From NCBI RefSeq assembly GCF_963082655.1, contig NC_081555.1, positions 28,195,266-28,259,265 on the forward strand: a stretch of 64,000 nucleotides of DNA, given 5' to 3'. Origin of the DNA: Stomoxys calcitrans (lineage: Eukaryota; Arthropoda; Insecta; Diptera; Muscidae). Positions 10,357 to 21,640 of the stretch are shown piece after piece. Position 1 is the stretch's first letter. Each line of letters opens with the position of its first letter. The position numbers and the translations under genes were made by a program. A model generated the notes under the pieces. It was not told the origin of the DNA. It ran no database searches and saw nothing but the letters and a program-made list of their open reading frames with translations.

Positions 10357-11340
10357 TTTAAAAAAGCATGTTTTTAAAATATATATTTAAAAAAATATTT
10401 TTTAAACTATGTAAAAAAAAATAAAAAACATGTACAAAGAAATAAAAAATAATAAAAAAAAAATAAAAAACAAAAAACAGTAAAAAAAAATAATATCAAA
10501 AACAGTAAGTAATAAAAAATATGTAAAAACATATAATTAATAATAGATATATACATATAAATAATAAAAGTATTTAAAAAATATATACACATAAATAAAA
10601 AAATAAATAATAAAATTAATTAAAGAAAATGAAAACAAAAACACAATAAAAAAATAAAGAAAAAATTAAAAAAAAATATATAAATAATAAAAACAAGAAA
10701 AATAATAATAAAAAAAAGAAAAAATAAACAATGAAAATAGAAAAAAAATAATAAAAAAAATAAAAATAATGAAAAAAATAAAAATAATAGAAAAAATTAA
10801 AAAAATAATAAAATATAATAAAAAAAATAATAAGAAATAATAAAAAAAAATAATAAAAAAAATAATCAAAAAACTATACAAAATAATATTAAAAATTTCT
10901 TAAAAAAAATCTTTAAAATATTATTAAGGACATCTTTTTAAAAAATAAATTCAAAAATATATTTTTAAAAAATATATATTTAAAAAAAAATATTTTTAAA
11001 AATATATTTGAAAACAAAGATATTTTAAAAAAGATATAAAAAAAATCAACAATATTTGTAAAACAGTATTTAATTAAAAAATTTTAAAAAAAATATTTTT
11101 AAAAAAATTTCAAGAAAGTATTCTTAAATTGAAATTTTTGATTTTCAATTTTTTCAGGTCTCTTCGCCCGTGTGTTTCAAAATAATATATTTTTTAAATA
11201 TTTTTAAATAAAATATATTTAATATTAAAAAAAATATAAAATTTTTAAAAAATATATACATAAAATATTAAAAAAAAACATACATATATAAAATTAAACA
11301 AAATATGAATTAAAAATTTAACAAAAAAAAATAAAAATAT
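10357..11340. repeat. A-rich low-complexity tract
   Basis: (aataaaaaa)n grading into palindromic 'tatttttaaaaaata' blocks at about 10900-11110 and 11190-11270. A brief non-repetitive island at about 11130-11180 contains 'caggtctcttcgcccgtgtg'. Confidence 0.85.
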
Positions 11341-12750
11341 AATTATAGCAAAATAATATTTCCACAGTCCTAAAAAAATCAGATGAATATTCATAAATTT
11401 AAACAGTGGGAGAAAATTTACAAACTAATATCGACCAATGTATAGCCAAAGTTCAAAATTGTAAAACTAGAAAAGATATTGATTATTGAAATTAATAAAT
11501 AAATCACAAAACCAAATAAATATCACAAAAAAACTTGACTTACTTAAGGCAAAATACACACAGCAAATTCCAAATATGGTTAAAATAAAATAGCTGAATC
11601 ACTTGAACGTATAAAAATTCATTGTAACACTTCAATTTTTTCAATTTTGATGATAATTCATCAAAACGTAAACTTTTGTAATAATCTATTTTGTAGACAT
11701 CAAAAACCATAATTTGGTCGCAATTGTATTACCACCTTAAAATTTCATGTACACGCAGCACAATGATTGGATTGTTAACAACAACAAAATAAAAACTGGA
11801 CAGATACAACAAGATCGTATCTATTTAATACTAGAATATCGGTGATTTGCCAATCATGATGGTTAAAATTCTTCAACTCTGCATTTACATACATATTTGA
11901 AAAATTTCTCAAATATGAAGAAGAATAAAAGTCAAATTACCCTATTTATTTATAAAAAAATGCACAAATGTAAGGTAATTCGTGAAACAACAACTTTGTT
12001 CCGATATTAACTTACTCCTTATATTCAAAGGATTTTAAATCACATATTTAGGATTTTTGTATGTTTACCAAAAAACCAAAAAGCATATTTCAACCAAATG
12101 AAATTAAAGGTAATAAACATAAATTTCTGGGTACAACAAAATATTTAAAAACTCAACATTTAATGAAAGAAAACTCTCCTAACAGTTATATTCTTTTACA
12201 ATAATTAGTTCTCAAAGAATAAAAACCAATGTTCTTATTCATTTACTGTGCGTTTAAAACTCTCTAAAAAATAAACACTGGATTATTAATGAATGTTTTC
12301 CTAAAGTGTTATACGGTAATAGTTTTCAATCTTACCAGCCAACACTGATAAGTTTGAAATAAATGCTTGTAGAAACAACAAAATAGTTGCTTGTTTCTTA
12401 CAGCCAAACTTGCCCAATAGCAAGCCTTTTTGCTTTTATTCCGGACAGCCAGCCAACACTGACTAAGGAATTTTTAAGTTGTTCACTTTCGAACAGAAAC
12501 CAGCCAACACTGAAATCTTGATGTTTAAAGTTTGATTAGGAAGCCAATAATTGAAAACTTACACATTCATGACGATGTATTTCAGGATTTCCAATATTCA
12601 ATTTTTGTAAGAACTCTTTAAGGATTGTTTAAATGTGTAAGGGAGGTTTTGTATAGTTAACCTGTTTAATGAAATGTTTGGTTTAGGATATAAGGGAATT
12701 AATATCTATTAAAGGTTTCTTACGCCTCTTAAAGGCTCTTCTGTTTTTTG
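11341..12750. other. AT-rich DNA without recognisable gene; short repeated motif
   Basis: No gene is supported. The motif cagccaacactga occurs at about 12336, 12449 and 12501, twice beginning just after 'aac' or 'acag'. The rest is AT-rich and not obviously repetitive. Confidence 0.5.
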
Positions 12751-15700
12751 TAGTAGAGTATATATTGTCAACAAAACTGTTATATTGAACTAGAAAATAA
12801 ACTCTGCACTCCAAAAACTACTTCTAATTTAAGATCATTTCTAGTTTAAAGAAGAATAATTGAGAAAACTTGCGAGATACAAGTTGTGATTATAACAGTT
12901 TGCATATATTTACTTCATATTAAGTAAATATATGTAATTATAACAGTTTGCATTTATTGACTTCATATTAATTTAAAAGGTGTTTCTTTGTCCTAATGTT
13001 ATAACTTCATAAGAAGAACAGCACTATAAAGCTATCCGCAGTTTGCTCATTAAAATGTTATACAAAACTTTTATTAGAGTTAAAATTAGCTACTTTTGAA
13101 AGGAAGCTATTATTAATCTAAACTTTTATACTAACCAAAATAGTCCACTAATGAATATGAATATATTTAACTCCAACTTTTTAGCCGCAATAGTTTGTAA
13201 TTAATTGAAAGGCATTCACCACTGGAGAGTCATACACAATGTGATAAACATTTAAAATCTTTGTCTGTTGGCGCTTTCTTGTTTCGGTCTTAAAATTTTA
13301 TTGAGATTCCATTGTAGGATATTGTACGGCTTTAGACTATTGTTGGATAAGTTGGATTTGAATAAGGGAGGTAAGATTTGATTTGTTTTCTATTGCGCTT
13401 GTGAATTAAGTCATCTTAGAGAGCCCTGTTCAAATTCAGATATGTGCTCTACAACCTACTCTAGTTGGGATGGTTGTAAAGCACCATGATCCATTTGACA
13501 TCGCCCGCTGATAATATTTCTTGGTCGAAATTGAAATCACGTTACGGGTAACCAGTCAAATGCTTCCAGCAACAAAACACACTCTTGCTGACTTTTGAAA
13601 GTTTTTGCTGTACTATTCTTTGAATAAAAAGCATTAGACAATGGTCTAAAGCCGGACAATATCCTGCAATGGAATCTCAATAAAAAAATTTTTTAATGTA
13701 TTGTGTAAAAATATCAAAATTAAGAACTTTCTTCATATTTGTTATCGATGGATGTAATTTATAACAATGTTAAAACTATTACAGAAACTGTTATACTCGT
13801 CAAATCAATCTGACGCTAAAAGAGTCTTCACATCAATTCAAAATATTTACGTTAAACCACTACATTTACCTCGTAAACTCCTTTACAAACTATTATTTTC
13901 GTTTAAAAAGATCTGATCTAGCACTGAAACTGTTATACTAACCAATATATGTATTGTTGACGAGTATAGTACATAAAATCGAAGAACTATTATCGATGTG
14001 TGTAATTTATAATAAATTTATAAAAGTTATATAAACTGTTATACCCAAAAATATAATCCAACTTATATATATAATCCAGCCCTATATAATGATAGGGCTG
14101 CTTAAAAATTCAAAAATGAACCTGGAGTTAGTTTTTATAAATTTGAAACTACTATGCAAACTTTTATACTCGTTTAAAACGCAATAAACAGTCCAGGTAT
14201 AGTAGTATTTTACATATTTAAAGACAATGCTTTTGTCATTAAGGAACTAAATGAACTTAATATATATGGCTCTTTTACCGGAATCCATTAAACTTCTACC
14301 GGAAACTATTATACAAACTGTTATATTCGTTTGAAATTTTGAAAAAGGTCCTGAAGAACCATTGAAACTGTTATACTAACCAAACTTTGAGTTTTTGAAC
14401 CGTATAATACATAAAATCGAAGAACTGTTATCGATGTGTGTGATTTATAACTGTTATACAAACTGTTATACTCAAAAATATAATCGGACTTTGATGATAG
14501 GGCTGCTTAAAAGTCAAAATATGAACCAGGAGTTGGTATTTATAAATTTGAAGCTGTTATGCAAACTGTTATACTCGTTTAAAATTCTTTAAAAAATCCA
14601 GGAAGAGTATTACACATATTTAAAGATAATGCTTTTGTCATTAAGGAACTTTATGAAATTAATACACATAAAATTTCTACCGGAACCCTTCCTAGATTAT
14701 GTAATACAAACTGTTATACTGGTTGTTATAACAACCATTGTTCTATTAAACTGTTTAACTCATCAAAATGTTTGAATTTTAAGTAAGAATTAATATATTA
14801 TAACTACAGTCGTTATTTAGTACTCGTATGGAAACTGTTATACATGTCTAAATTATTTGAAACCCCGGAGAAGAGTTATAGAAATATTCAAGGATGATCC
14901 TTCTTTACATAAAAAAGGACTTTGAAGCGAATGTAAAAACGAAAATTCACTGGAGTCTTAATTTTATCACTGTTATACCAACTGTTATACTCGTCAAATG
15001 ATCTGCCTTTGGACAGAACTTCGCAAATAGACAAAAAAGTTACAACATTTTAGCTTTAAACAACATTTTTAGCTTTTATACTAATTAAAGTTGTGCAAAG
15101 TTGTTCGTTGAAGATTATAGGAGATATGTATATTAAGACTATAGGTTTTAACTTTAAGGAACTTAACGAGTTTAAGTAAATAAAATATACCATTTGACTG
15201 AAATCTTCTTTTTAGGGTTTCAAAAATATTTTAAGGTAATTAGAAGAGTGTATAAAGCGAATGTATATAAATCTTTCAATAGAAATCTATTTTTGACTTC
15301 AAAAAAAGACAAATATGAACTTTAAAAAAACTATTTTAACCTTTGAAGCTTTTATGCAAACTGTTATACACGTTTAAATTATTTAAAATGTCGTTATAAT
15401 GTTTCAAAAATATTTTGAAGTAATTAGAGGATTTTATAAAGCGAATGTACATAAAACCTTCTCTAGAAGTATATTTTTGGTTTTGTTATATAAACTGTTA
15501 CACAAGCTGTTATACTCGCCAAAATTATCCTACATTGCATGGGACTTCAAAAAAAAGACAAAATATGAACCTTGAAAACACTATTTTAAACTTCGAAGCT
15601 TTTATGCAAACTGTTATACTCTTTAAGACTACTTGAAAAGTGTTTACTAGTTTTAGATACATTTAAAATGATGATTTTACACATTAAGAGTCTTTATAAA

Positions 15701-16200
15701 GTTTATAGACATGTGAACTTTAACTGGAAACCAATTTTTATAACTGTTATACAAACTGTTATACTCGCTTAAATGATCTCAATTTGAATGGAACTCTATA
15801 AAAAGTCAATATATGAATGCCAAGGTTACAATTATACTATTGGAACTAGTATACAAACTGTTATACACGTTTAAATTGTCAGAAAAGTGTTGAAAGAGTT
15901 GCAGATATACTTTCTAGACGAAATCCTTCGACAATAAGAGACTTTTTTTTTAAGGAAACCTCACTTTTCATTTTTATGCTAGACATTTGCATTTGTCATA
16001 TACCAAACCACTTGTTACTACTAAAAAGTTGGATTTTAATGAGTTGCTTATTTTTTCCCAAAATATGTTTGGCTGGTGTTTAAATTGTGATATGGGATAT
16101 AATAATTGTTAGTACATTATACCGTTATTTGTTATTTTTAATTTTTAAATCTTTCACGCACATTTCCAAAAACATTCACAACTGTTATATTGTTTTAAAT
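12751..16200. repeat. TGTTATAC-rich divergent tandem array
   Basis: Long diverged units share aaactgttatactcgttt, 'atcgatgtgtgtaatttataa' (13990, and 14428 with one change) and 'gaagcttttatgcaaactgt' (about 15339 and 15595). Spacing between the clearest pair of units is about 430 bp (aaactgtt at 14033 and 14460). Periodicity is best from about 13730 to 15900; outside this the TGTTATA motif persists without a clear period. The 60-codon frames at 14395 and 15445 are translations of this repeat. Confidence 0.7.
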
Positions 16201-16298
16201 TTTGAGTAGTTACGATGCCGTTACTTTTTTTTTTTTTTTGAACGTAGTACCGTTGGAGCTCTTTTTTTTTTTTGAGAAAAAAGCTTAAGCTTACATTT
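16201..16298. other. Homopolymer-rich flank downstream of the terminal exon
   Basis: Two poly(T) runs on the plus strand (about 16225-16240 and 16262-16273) and a palindromic aagcttaagctt. No canonical AATAAA signal was seen on the minus strand close to the stop at 16299. Confidence 0.4.
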
Positions 16299-16484
16299 TT
16301 ATGATTTGAAAGCAATTAATGTTTCTACAATAGTTTTTATATAAGGAATAATAGGTACATCTAAATGTTGTATGGTCTTCTCCAATTCATAGGAGGACAT
16401 GGTGATTTGTTGTAATTTATTTTTAACACCGTTTTGACGTGGACGGCGCGTTGGTTGCTGTTGCTGTTGCTGAACTGTAGTCTG
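16299..16484 (-). CDS. Putative terminal coding exon, Q-tract then helical C-terminus; product unknown
   Basis: On the minus strand a pyrimidine-rich stretch and 'catctgctgcag' form a credible splice acceptor ending at 16485; acceptance at the next CAG (exon from 16481) is equally possible. The exon then reads a short glutamine tract, a basic segment 'PTRRPRQNGVKNKLQQ' and the non-repetitive 'SSYELEKTIQHLDVPIIPY', ending at a stop at 16299-16301, 61 codons in all. It begins in phase 0, which matches the donor of the exon at 17280-17645. The intron between them would be 795 bp. Neither sequence is recognised, and joining them is inference. The C-terminal part is not low-complexity, which argues against a chance frame. 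Confidence 0.45.
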   Translation of the reverse strand, partial: QTTVQQQQQQPTRRPRQNGVKNKLQQITMSSYELEKTIQHLDVPIIPYIKTIVETLIAFKS

Positions 16485-17279
16485 CTGCAGCAGATGTTTG
16501 AAACAGGCAACAAGCATGAAGAAAACCATGGGAGAGAGAGAGAGTGAATTTTATAAATGGCAAGAGATAATAATAAAAAAAGAGAATGAATTTAGATTTT
16601 TTTTATACCAAGATTTGAGAAGATGCAATTTTTTTGTGGAGGTAAATATGGGTGGGTTTGTGGGGTGGCGTTTTTTTTTTATCGTTTTGCAATTATTAGA
16701 AGAAAATCGAAATAGTTTGTGTAAAGTTTGTTTTTTGTGTTGTTGTGTTTGTGGGAAGTTGATATGAAGGGTCAAAGGACGAACGAGGGAACGGACGAAC
16801 GCATTGCAAGTCATGAGTTCAGGAGTAAAATTCCCAAAGTAGATGAAGCAGCAGCAGCAGCAGCATGTGGTAAAGTATAAGAAAAATGAAATAAAAACAA
16901 ACAAAACAAAACAGAACAGAACAGAAGACATGACCAAAGAGAAAAAGGGGAGAAAAGAGAGAGAAGATAAAAAATTCAATGGTTAAGACAAATATTACAT
17001 TATAACACACAATCTTTTCAATGGGATGGGGGGCGGGGTGGGGTAGTCAAAGGCCAAGGAAGTGCCAGCAAACACTTGATGGATGCAAAACAGGATAGGG
17101 ATGGGATAGGAGATGAAGGATATTGGTAAGGCAGGACTAAGTTGTAGGTGTCTGTGGTTAAGGTTTTGTGGCAAGTTCCAATTTTGGGTTTAGGGTTTTT
17201 GGTTTTTTTATCGTCTTTTTTTTTTCTTTTGGTTTGCTTGACTTAAAAAGTGGGTGAAGAACTTTGGGCTTGCACTTAC
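16485..17279 (-). other. Putative intron between two minus-strand exons
   Basis: It would begin with GTAAGTG (17279 downwards) and end with CTGCTGCAG. It contains a (CAG)n stretch on the plus strand at about 16850-16865, poly(T) runs, and G-rich 'gggatggggggcggggtggg' at about 17021-17040. Open frames in this interval are low-complexity. Confidence 0.4.
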
Positions 17280-17645
17280 ATCTTCTGAATCGTCCTGCGA
17301 CTGTAGACTATTTGTTGAATTTGTGGAATTTTGCAGTTGCTGGTGTTGTTGCTGTTGCTGCTGTTGTTGTTGCTGTTGATTCGTTTGTTGATTCGCCTGC
17401 TGTTGTTGTTGATTCGGTTGTTGAAGTTGTTGCTGAGACATTTGCTGTTGATTCAATGCATTCGAAGAATTCGCGGTACTGTTTACCACAGCAGCGACGG
17501 CGGCAGCAGCAGCTGTTGCCGACAATGCCGGTTGTCCCGAGGCAGCGGAGGCAGCTACTGATTGATAAAAGCCATTACCACTATTTGTCAAATGTTCTGA
17601 GCACTTAACACAGGTGGGTATATTATAGCCGGGAACTTGAAACAA
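17280..17645 (-). CDS. Putative coding exon with Cys-x2-Cys and a long polyQ/Asn region; product unknown
   Basis: The exon is bounded on the minus strand by an acceptor 'ttttatcattgcag' (AG at 17647-17646) and a strong donor GAT|GTAAGTG (GT at 17279-17278). It is 366 bp, exactly 122 codons, phase 0 at both ends. It reads 'LFQVPGYNIPTCVKCSEHL', then 'TNSGNGFYQSVAASAASG', an alanine-rich segment, long glutamine runs with Asn/Ser, and an acidic end 'SLQSQDDSED'. The two-cysteine motif could be half of a zinc-binding site, but no partner cysteines are in this exon. Long Q runs encoded by CAG/CAA are common in insect regulatory proteins. I do not recognise the protein. A frame that also extends past the donor shows no coding character. 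Confidence 0.55.
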
Positions 17646-18780
17646 CTGCAATGATAAAAGAACACAAAGAAAAATTTTAGTTTTTTTTTATAAAAACAAA
17701 AAACATTTTCTCTATAGTAAAAAAAAAAACTCTTGCTAATTTCTTATCTATGCTGGCCTTTTTTTCTCGCAGTTAACTCTCAAGAAATATATGCTTCTAT
17801 AGCTGTGTGCGGCTTTAAGGCTACTAAGGGAACCCAGGAAAACAACAACTCAACCTATATACCATGGCCAGCAAGCCAAATGGAAAAAAGCGCAAAAATG
17901 AAAAAAAAGAAAAAAATCTTGAAAAAAAAAATAAATAAAAACACATATCCAGACCCCATGTAGTATAGACGGTCATCTACTGGGACTGGGGCCAGGGATA
18001 AAGGCAGCATAAAACGAAAAAGAAAACAAAACACCACCACATGAAATAAAAAAAAATGAGAAACAGAGAAAAAAACAAAACAGAAAAAATCGAAATAATG
18101 AAAAAAAAAAACAACCAACAACAACCTCATAGGGCCATAACGAACTCTGGTTGTAAGTTTGTTTGGTTATCTTTACATCTCCGTGTGTCCGTCCCTCTGT
18201 GGCCGTTTGGTCATATGAGACCCCCACTATTTAGAGCTAAGCTCCTCTACTCCCCACTACTCATTTAACACAACACATCACACCTGCCCGCCCCACTAGC
18301 CCCACTACTCCTCCTTCTGTATAAATAAGGTTCTTAGCAGCACACCAAAGATAGCCAGGGAAAAAATCCAACAGAATAACAACAACAACAACCATAGAAA
18401 GTTAAAATGAGCGGAGAGAAAAAATAATAATGACAACAACAAAAAAAACAGAAGAAGCAAAAAAAAAATAAAAAAAAAATGATTCGAAATTAAAAAATAA
18501 CAATAATGAAAACAACACAGGCGCAGAAAAAAATAAGTCTTCTTCGTATAACTGAAAAGGGGTATCTTACTGCGGTGTTGAAAAGTAAAATAGAACAAGA
18601 AACCCATATAGTGTCACAAAGGTAAATAGACAAACCTCACACAAACTATAAAGGATCAAAACAGAAGTAAACTAGGGTTTGCAGCTATCAGCTGTATAGA
18701 ACAAACTATGGGAGACTTAAAAGTTTTCATAACTGTTATATGCGTTGCCAAATAAATGTAATGAATAACTATTATACTAT
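17646..18780. other. Likely intronic DNA upstream of the putative exon
   Basis: The stretch has poly(A)/(CAA)n low complexity at about 17880-17945, 18020-18125 and 18360-18530. Overlapping frames on both strands here are composition artefacts. Two late TGTTATA-type motifs occur at about 18732 and 18770. Confidence 0.45.
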
Positions 18781-18883
18781 AGGTTAGGTTAGGTTAGGTT
18801 GAATAGAGGGTGCAGATATTAATCGGCCCCATGCCACCATGGACCTAAGCCAGTAACCGGCTTGTTGTGCGCTCTCAAAACTA

Positions 18884-19120
18884 TTGGGTTGCCCAAAAAG
18901 TAATTGCGGATTTTTTAAAAGAAAGTAAATGCATTTTTAATAAAACTTGGCATGAACTTTAATCAAATATACTTTTTTTACACTTTTTTTCTAAAGCAAG
19001 CTAAAAGTAACAGCTGATAACTGACAGAAGAAAGAATGCAATTGCAGAGTCACAAGCTGTGAAAAAATTTGTCAACGCCGACTATATGAAAAATACGCAA
19101 TTACTTTTTGGGCAACCCAT
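18884..19120 (+). mobile_element. Mariner-type MITE (~237 bp)
   Basis: Terminal inverted repeats of about 32 bp begin ttgggttgcccaaaaagtaa and are flanked by TA. The last base of the right end is mutated (cccat). The core contains 'aacagctgataactgacaga'. The TIR resembles cecropia-type mariners such as those behind the human MADE1 element. It is inserted in the LINE 3' UTR. Confidence 0.9.
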
Positions 19121-19147
19121 TATAAAGTATCCTCTAAAAAGAAAATT

Positions 19148-20703
19148 TTAAGTTAGGAATTCCGTGCTACTTGCCAAATCCTCAATTGTTTTCAATGCCA
19201 CTCCCCTAAGTTGGTTCCTGTCTGATATTGTGTCTCCACCTACGTACCGGTATCTGTTGGATGCGAAAGCCGGGCAATGACAAAGCCAAAGCTCCAACGT
19301 CTCATCATCTTCCCCGCATGCCCTACACATGCTATCACCTGACGCACCGATTTTACATAAGTGAGCTCGTAGTCCTATGTGTCCCGTTATGATACCAATA
19401 GCTATACTGACCTCCTTCTTGCTTCCTTTCAGTAATAGCCTCGTCTCGCACGATCTGGCTTCCCCCATAGGATTTTCGCTGTTCCACAATGTTGCATGCG
19501 CATTCGTCGCCCATTCCCTTAACTCGGACTGCGTCGACCCGAAAGGCTTCGGGTTAACCAAGTTTATTTACGGCAGTCCTCTGGCCTTCACCGCCAAATC
19601 GTCTGCCTTTTCATTTCCCCTTAATCCGTTATGGCCCGGCATCCAAACGATGCGGATTTTCCCATCCTCAGAGAAGGCGTTAATCTCCTTGTTACACTGC
19701 AAGACTGTTCGCGACCTTACCGTCCTGGTTGTTATTGCCCTTATGGCAATTTTACTGTCGGTAAATATGTTCATACTCGAAGTCCTCGTGTTAGCACCAC
19801 ACCACTTCACGCATTCCGTGATCGCCCGGTCTAAACAGATGTGACAGTCTAAAACAGATGTCAGTCCCTGGGTTCTCAATGTAAACCACCAGGCCCACTC
19901 TGTCCTCTAGCTTTGATCCATCCGTGTAACATGATCTTCCAGATGGCAATACTAGAGTTCCGTCAATCCAAGACAGTGCCGATGGCAGCAGTGCGTCGCA
20001 GTCGACTTCAAGGTTCAACTCAGTTATCCGATCGGAAACCTCTCCACTTCCTTCCAGGTTTCCTATCGTCGCCTCGATTATACCGCGATGGTATGAGCTG
20101 CTCCCATCCTCAATCCATTCTCCCATCGCCTTAAGTCTCATAGCCGTAGTGGCTGCCTTACACTTAATCTGTATGTCAATGGGTCGGATATCTAGAGTAG
20201 TCTCCAGTGCCCTAGTGGGCGTGGTCCTCATCGCTCCACCTATACCAAGACAACATGTTCTCTGAACCTGTTGTATGGTCCTTAAATTGCACTTTTTCTC
20301 CATAGCAGTCCACAAAACTATTGAGGCGTAAGTAAGTATTGGGAGAATGGATTATTACGCTCCTGTAGAGCCAGTGGACTAACCTAGAATTCAGGCCCCA
20401 TTTCGAGCCTACGGCCCGTCTACATAGTGCCCAACACCTGTGAGCCTTCTCAGTACGCTCCTGAATGTGACACTTCCAATTCAGTTTCCTGTCCAAGATC
20501 ACACCTGAGTATTTGACCTTGTCAGATATCGGTGGTGCGTTAAATTGGCCCACTTTCGTCTTCCTCGTAAACAGGCATATTTCAGTCTTCTCTGGGTTAA
20601 CATTGAGACCTCTGGGTCTAGCCCAGTCATATGCCATATGCAAGATCCTTTCGGCCCTTCTGCATAGCTCGTTCGGATCCTTACCTCTTAGAAGTATTGT
20701 ATA
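19148..20703 (-). pseudogene. LINE ORF2 relic: RT C-terminus, RNase H, Cys/His tail
   Basis: Three frames cover it. The RT part (about 20703-20212) begins just after the catalytic YxDD, with 'GYTILLRG', and contains 'GLNVNPEKTEICLF' and 'VKYSGVILDRKLNWKCHI'. The RNase H part (20315-19568, with one frame change near 19840) contains 'CYTDGSKLEDRVG', 'NIFTDSKIAIRAI' and 'VWMPGHNGLRGNEKADDLA', the positions of three of the usual acidic catalytic residues. The tail (19561-19148) contains 'CRACGEDDETLELWLCHC', a Cys/His cluster. Frameshifts and loss of the RT core make it inactive. Confidence 0.85.
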
Positions 20704-20962
20704 TCCAAATCTGAACAGATATGACCCATTTGCAATCCCCAACGACCTACATCGATATTAAGTATCTGTGCAAAATTTCAACCGCCTAGCTTTACGCGTT
20801 CGACCGCTATCGTAATTTCGACAGACGGACGGACGGACATGGCTAGATCGACTCAGGATGTCGAGACTTTATATATACTTTATGGGCTCCTAGAGCAATA
20901 TTTCAATGTGTTACAAACAAAATGTCTAGATAAGTATACCCCCATCCTGTGGTGGCGGGTAT
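20704..20962 (+). mobile_element. M153 3' segment
   Basis: It starts inside a subrepeat ('tccaaatctgaacagatatg'), then 'caatccccaacgacctacat', a gacggacggacgg run, 'atatatactttatgggctcc' and the terminal 'catcctgtggtggcgggtata'. The 5' half is absent; the LINE joins directly. Confidence 0.75.
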
Positions 20963-21640
20963 AAAAAGTGGTAAATATACCCGCCTTCAGCCGCATCATA
21001 TATGTACCGAGCCCCAGCAGGGTTAGACGGAAGGAAAGGATATCTGGCAGTATACCGATGATAAACTTACAGAATACATAGCACTTCGTAGTAACCCGGT
21101 CAGTTTTCAGAACATCGGCGAGAACATGTTCAAGAGATGCTAAATCGACACGTTTTTGCTTCAAAACTAAAAAAATCGGTAAATCTACCAGTCTTGCACC
21201 AAAACCTTTAGGTGCCGAGCCACATGGGGGCTGGTAAGAGGTAATCTACCAAGTATGAACCTGGTAATCTACCAAGTATGAACCGGATCAGGTTTTAGAA
21301 CATGGGCGAGAAGAAGGTTAAGAGAAGCGCAGCGTGACACGAATTGTGTAGACAAACGCATGCATTGGAAAAAGAACGGCTAATAGACAGGGTTTTCGAG
21401 CGTGGAGGCGTTTTCACAATAAATTTGATATAAGTAGAACACCAACGTACGCCCGATGAATTATTTTAACGAAATGCGTTCCATAGTGCTTGGTGCACGT
21501 TGCGGTCTCTGGCTTTTCTTTTCCATTGCAAAAATCTCCGATCATTGAGCTCGCCTCTTAAATAATCTTGGCCCCAACAGGCAAAAAGACTTGAAAATTA
21601 ATGTGATATCACCGGGCAAATGTACGTTATTCCGTTGTTA
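20963..21640. other. Unassigned sequence with a small tandem duplication
   Basis: Moderate GC content and a 94-codon minus frame (20880-21164) suggest an old transposon piece, but no domain is recognised. 'ggtaatctaccaagtatgaac' is tandemly repeated at about 21239-21282. Confidence 0.35.

Larger units (their letters stand above)
18781..20703 (-). mobile_element. LOA/I-like LINE, 5'-truncated, with nested MITE
   Basis: On the minus strand from about 20703 the element reads the C-terminal part of a reverse transcriptase, then an RNase H domain, a Cys/His-rich tail, a 3' UTR and a (CCTAA)n tail (plus-strand ggttaggttaggttaggtt at 18784). A mariner MITE at 18884-19120 splits the 3' UTR. The 5' side joins M153 sequence at about 20703. 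RNase H after RT is characteristic of the I/LOA/R1 group of non-LTR elements; the exact clade was not tested. Confidence 0.85.

Noticed and set aside
18781..18805. Telomere-like ggttaggttaggttaggtt run
   Set aside because: Flies lack TTAGG telomeres, and the run is the tail of a LINE; the same tail ends the LINE at 5445.
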